DNA of 7,045 nt. Source: REEB509 sp044370335. GTDB lineage: Bacteria > Pseudomonadota > Alphaproteobacteria > Caulobacterales > Aquidulcibacteraceae. The DNA is taken from assembly GCA_044370335.1 (NCBI GenBank), contig JBILVS010000135.1, positions 1-7,045 of the forward strand, read 5' to 3'. The notes under the pieces were generated by a model that saw nothing but the letters and a program-made list of their open reading frames with translations, made no database searches and was not told the DNA's origin. Of the stretch, positions 4,713-7,045 are shown piece by piece. Made by a program: the position numbers and the translations under genes. Numbering within the stretch: position 1 is the stretch's first letter; the number at the start of each line of letters is the position of its first letter.

Positions 4713-5422
4713 GGCAGCGGCGGCAGCGATTGCGCGCGCGCCTCGTTCAAGTAACGCGCGGCGGTGGGTTTCAACGCGCTGTCGAGCGTAATGAGCAGCG
4801 GATTGCCGGTCGGGATTTCAACGCCGACGATCGCGTCGTCAGCCACTCCGAACAGGTGCTTGAGGATGGCCCGCAGGGAATTGCCGTGCGCGGCCACGAT
4901 CACGTTGCGGCCCGCCGCCAGATCCTTGGCGATCGTTTCAGACCAGAAGGGCAGCACGCGCTCCAGCGTGGTTTTGAGGCTCTCCGTCGCCGGCAGCGCC
5001 ACGCCCGCATAACGCCGGTCGGCGGCAAAGCTGTAGGGGCTGTCTTCCGGCATCGGCGGCGGCGGCACGTCATAGCTGCGCCGCCAGATCTTCACCTGCT
5101 GCTCGCCGTGTTTGGCGGCGGTCTCGGCCTTATCAAGACCGGTCAGCGCCCCATAATGCCGCTCGTTCAGCCGCCAGTCTTTCACCACCGGCAGCCAAGC
5201 CTCGCCCATCGCCTCAAGCGCCAGACCGCAAGTGCGGATCGCCCGCGTCTGCACCGAGGTGTAAGCCTTGTCGAACGCCACGTTCGCCGCCTTTAACAGG
5301 GCGCCTGCCTCTTTCGCCTGCGCTTCGCCCTCCGCCGTCAAGTCGACATCGACCCAACCGGTGAAGCGGTTCTCCAGGTTCCATTGGCTCTGGCCATGGC
5401 GGATCAAAGCGAGGGTGGGCAT
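4709..5422 (-). CDS. gpmA: 2,3-bisphosphoglycerate-dependent phosphoglycerate mutase
   Basis: This cytoplasmic glycolytic and gluconeogenic enzyme interconverts 3- and 2-phosphoglycerate through a phosphohistidine. The 237 residues fit the dPGM length. Visible catalytic residues are H9 in LIRHGQSQWN, R60 in TSVQTRAIRT, E87 in LNERHYGALTGL and H179 in AAHGNSLRA, matching the positions in well-studied enzymes. The start at 5422 is chosen over the in-frame one at 5467 because AGGAG lies five bases before it and the protein then begins MPTLALIRHG, as expected. It follows the 142-aa gene by 37 bp, has its own candidate promoter at 5451-5479, and ends in a GTGA overlap with the deaminase gene. Confidence 0.96.
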   Translation of the reverse strand: MPTLALIRHGQSQWNLENRFTGWVDVDLTAEGEAQAKEAGALLKAANVAFDKAYTSVQTRAIRTCGLALEAMGEAWLPVVKDWRLNERHYGALTGLDKAETAAKHGEQQVKIWRRSYDVPPPPMPEDSPYSFAADRRYAGVALPATESLKTTLERVLPFWSETIAKDLAAGRNVIVAAHGNSLRAILKHLFGVADDAIVGVEIPTGNPLLITLDSALKPTAARYLNEARAQSLPPLP

Positions 5423-5450
5423 GACGGCTCCTGAGACGTGTAAGGACCGC

Positions 5451-5479
5451 GTGTTAGCGTCAATCAAACAAGGCGTCGA
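5451..5479 (-). promoter_or_regulatory. Candidate internal promoter for gpmA
   Basis: On the minus strand TCGACGC (5479 to 5473), a 14-nt spacer and GCTAACAC (5458 to 5451) each match 6 of 7 informative positions of the Caulobacter-type consensus. The -35 lies inside the last codons of the upstream 142-aa gene. The predicted start near 5444 leaves room for the AGGAG ribosome binding site of gpmA. This is the best promoter-like match I found in the window. Confidence 0.4.
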
Positions 5480-5888
5480 TGGCGCTCTGCGCCGGCTCCC
5501 CGTTGATGACGCCGCCCGCGTCGGAGATCAGGGCATAAAGCCCCGCCGCCGCATCCTCCGCCACGGCTTCCCCCGCATGAATCTGGGCCTGAATGGCCAG
5601 GATCGCCGCCTCCACCGCCCCGCAGGCGGCGTCAAATCGTTCCCGGACCCCAGGATCCGCCGCCTCATAGGCCGCCGCCGCCACCGCCGCCCCGCTATAG
5701 CCGGTCAGCCGGAAATGCTCCGCATAGGTCCGGGGAGCCCAGGCCAAAATATCCTCCGCCGCCTCCGGCATCGACGCCAGCATGTCAACCAGCATCGCCA
5801 CTTCGTTGAAGTGGTTCAAATAGTCCGTGGCCAATCCGGTGGCCGGATTGACGTTGGCGGCAAGGAGGGTGTCCGGCGTCAGGGTCAT
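5460..5888 (-). CDS. Uncharacterised 142-aa alanine-rich helical protein
   Basis: I do not recognise a named family. The 142-residue acidic, alanine-rich protein begins MTLTPDTLLAANVNPATG, followed by LATDYLNHFNEVAMLVDML (about residues 19-37) and ILAWAPRTYAEHFRLTGYSG (about 47-66), which contain aromatic, Asn and His residues of the kind usually conserved. The rest looks like helices with many AAA and AE runs. There is no signal peptide, membrane span or cysteine-based metal site beyond a single Cys. Good codon structure, in-frame placement between two real genes on the same strand (45 bp after the hydrolase gene, 37 bp before gpmA) and no better frame support it as a real gene. The ribosome binding site is weak. 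The function is unknown. Confidence 0.75.
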   Translation of the reverse strand: MTLTPDTLLAANVNPATGLATDYLNHFNEVAMLVDMLASMPEAAEDILAWAPRTYAEHFRLTGYSGAAVAAAAYEAADPGVRERFDAACGAVEAAILAIQAQIHAGEAVAEDAAAGLYALISDAGGVINGEPAQSAIDALFD

Positions 5889-5933
5889 GGGGAACGATCC
5901 GCATGTCTAAACCAAGACCGCTTAACGATCGGC

Positions 5934-7045
5934 TCACAAAAACCCCTGTTTTGTCAGCCATTCTTGAATAACGGTCACGGCTTCGGCCAGCTGCGCCCGT
6001 TGCCCCAGATAGTAGTGGTTGGCCCCCTCAACACGGCGGAAGGCAGGCGTGACCCGGGTGAAGCCGGCCTTGATCCGCGCTGCATGGCTGGGGGTGCAGG
6101 CGTCGTCGGCGCTGTTTTCAAGGATCAGCGCCGGAACTGTGATCCTTCCAGCGCAAGCGGGCCCGTCCGCCCGGCTCTTCTCGCTCCATTGCGACAGCCA
6201 AGACCTTAGGCTCGAATACCGCGCCAAGTGGGCGGGGCTCATGTTCACCACCCGCGGGTCACCCATGTAGCAACGCCCCGGAGGCCGGTCATTGGGATCG
6301 ACCGTGGGATCGAGCCAACGCAGATCCGCCATGGTGCCATGAACGACAAACCCATGTTCGTCATGCGGCCGCCCCCGCGCTTTGAGCGTGGCGAGACGCT
6401 CCTCGACCCAGGCCGTGATCCGCGCCACCCGCGCCTTCTGCGCCCCCCGATAGCGCATGGTGAAAGCCTCCGTAAAAGGCGGGGTCGCTACGGGAGGCGA
6501 CCCATAGATATCAAGGCTTTCGTCCCGGAGATCGGGATCGAACTCGTCGGCGACCGCCGGGTCGATCCATTCCGAGAGCGTGATCGCCCGGCTGACATGA
6601 GCCGCGAGCTGCATCACCCCCTCTGCCGGGATGAGGCCCTTAAGATCGACCGGATCCCCCGCCGGCGTGGTGTCGAGCGAAGGGTCTTCCGCCTCAGCCT
6701 GATAGAACAGGCTCAACGAGCCCCCACCCGACCAGCCCGCCAGCACCACCTGATCAAAACCCAAGCGCTCCTTCGCGTGGCGCACATAGGCCCCAAGGTC
6801 CGCCGCGACTTTTTCCATTATGAGCGCGGTGTCGTTGTGCGGATAGCGGCTCGCCGCCGTGATCACAGGGACCCCGGCTCGCGCCAACGCCACCGGCAGC
6901 GGCAGATGCGTCATCACCCCGGTCGGATGCATGAAAATCAGCACGGTCTTCGGCCGCGGCTCGCAGGCCGCATGCTGCAGAACCCCATCCAACACGACGG
7001 TGCCGCCTCCGCCGTAGGTCTCCTTGAAGGCAGCCTTCTCCTCAA
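5934..7045 (-). CDS. Alpha/beta hydrolase with an HPTG oxyanion motif, 5' end beyond right edge
   Basis: This is probably a serine esterase, thioesterase or related hydrolase of unknown substrate. The frame is open to the right edge and about 369 residues are visible. A GTG at 6995 could serve as a start, but the codons before it (AAFKETYGGGG and on) read as protein, so the true start may lie outside. Counting from 6995: VLIFMHPTGVMTH near 18-30 carries HPTG in the place where many members have HG; NDTALIMEKVAADLGAYV is near 54-71; the nucleophile elbow GWSGGG has Ser89. Near the C-terminus, ENSADDACTPSHA supplies a likely acid and GANHYYLGQ the catalytic His. There is no signal peptide in the visible part. 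It precedes the 142-aa gene by 45 bp on the same strand, probably in one transcript. Confidence 0.82.
   Translation of the reverse strand, partial: EEKAAFKETYGGGGTVVLDGVLQHAACEPRPKTVLIFMHPTGVMTHLPLPVALARAGVPVITAASRYPHNDTALIMEKVAADLGAYVRHAKERLGFDQVVLAGWSGGGSLSLFYQAEAEDPSLDTTPAGDPVDLKGLIPAEGVMQLAAHVSRAITLSEWIDPAVADEFDPDLRDESLDIYGSPPVATPPFTEAFTMRYRGAQKARVARITAWVEERLATLKARGRPHDEHGFVVHGTMADLRWLDPTVDPNDRPPGRCYMGDPRVVNMSPAHLARYSSLRSWLSQWSEKSRADGPACAGRITVPALILENSADDACTPSHAARIKAGFTRVTPAFRRVEGANHYYLGQRAQLAEAVTVIQEWLTKQGFL

Noticed and set aside
5268..6209. 313-codon open frame on the plus strand
   Set aside because: It runs antisense through gpmA, the 142-aa gene and the hydrolase, is rich in Arg, Pro and Gly, and has no family signature.

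Overview
The window is dense, GC-rich DNA and most likely chromosomal sequence from an alphaproteobacterium, probably near Caulobacterales/Hyphomonadales. This rests on an RcdA-type DUF1465 protein beside a DUF1192 protein, a cysteine-free L31 ribosomal protein, and several candidate promoters resembling the Caulobacter housekeeping (sigma-73) form TTGaCgS-N10-14-GCTANAWC. The genus cannot be named from the sequence alone.

Left part (1-1110): the 5' part of murB (peptidoglycan precursor synthesis) leaves the left edge on the minus strand, and rpmE (ribosomal protein L31) is divergent from it. The spacer between them carries a complete insertion: a 391-bp element (331-721) with 17-bp imperfect terminal inverted repeats and a perfect 8-bp target duplication. 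It encloses only the decayed C-terminal third of an ISAs1-family transposase, so it is a miniature, internally deleted ISAs1 derivative. Without it the murB-rpmE spacer would be 132 bp. Two terminator-like hairpins follow rpmE, and the second probably also stops the convergent rcdA transcript.

Middle (1132-4114): a minus-strand pair, DUF1192 then rcdA (adaptor for ClpXP-dependent, cell-cycle-linked proteolysis in Caulobacter), is divergent from a PIG3-type NAD(P)H:quinone oxidoreductase. A plus-strand GT4-like glycosyltransferase follows, with its own ribosome binding site and a possible promoter.

Right part (4086-7045): a minus-strand series reads alpha/beta hydrolase (open at the right edge), an uncharacterised 142-aa protein, gpmA (glycolytic phosphoglycerate mutase), and a RibD-like deaminase. 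The last two overlap by GTGA. The deaminase keeps the zinc ligands but has an altered substrate loop and no recognisable reductase domain. Its 3' end overlaps the glycosyltransferase 3' end by 29 bp.

I see no RNA genes, CRISPR array, phage genes or toxin-antitoxin system, and no new multi-gene system. The most notable items are the miniature ISAs1 derivative and the reductase-less RibD-like protein.
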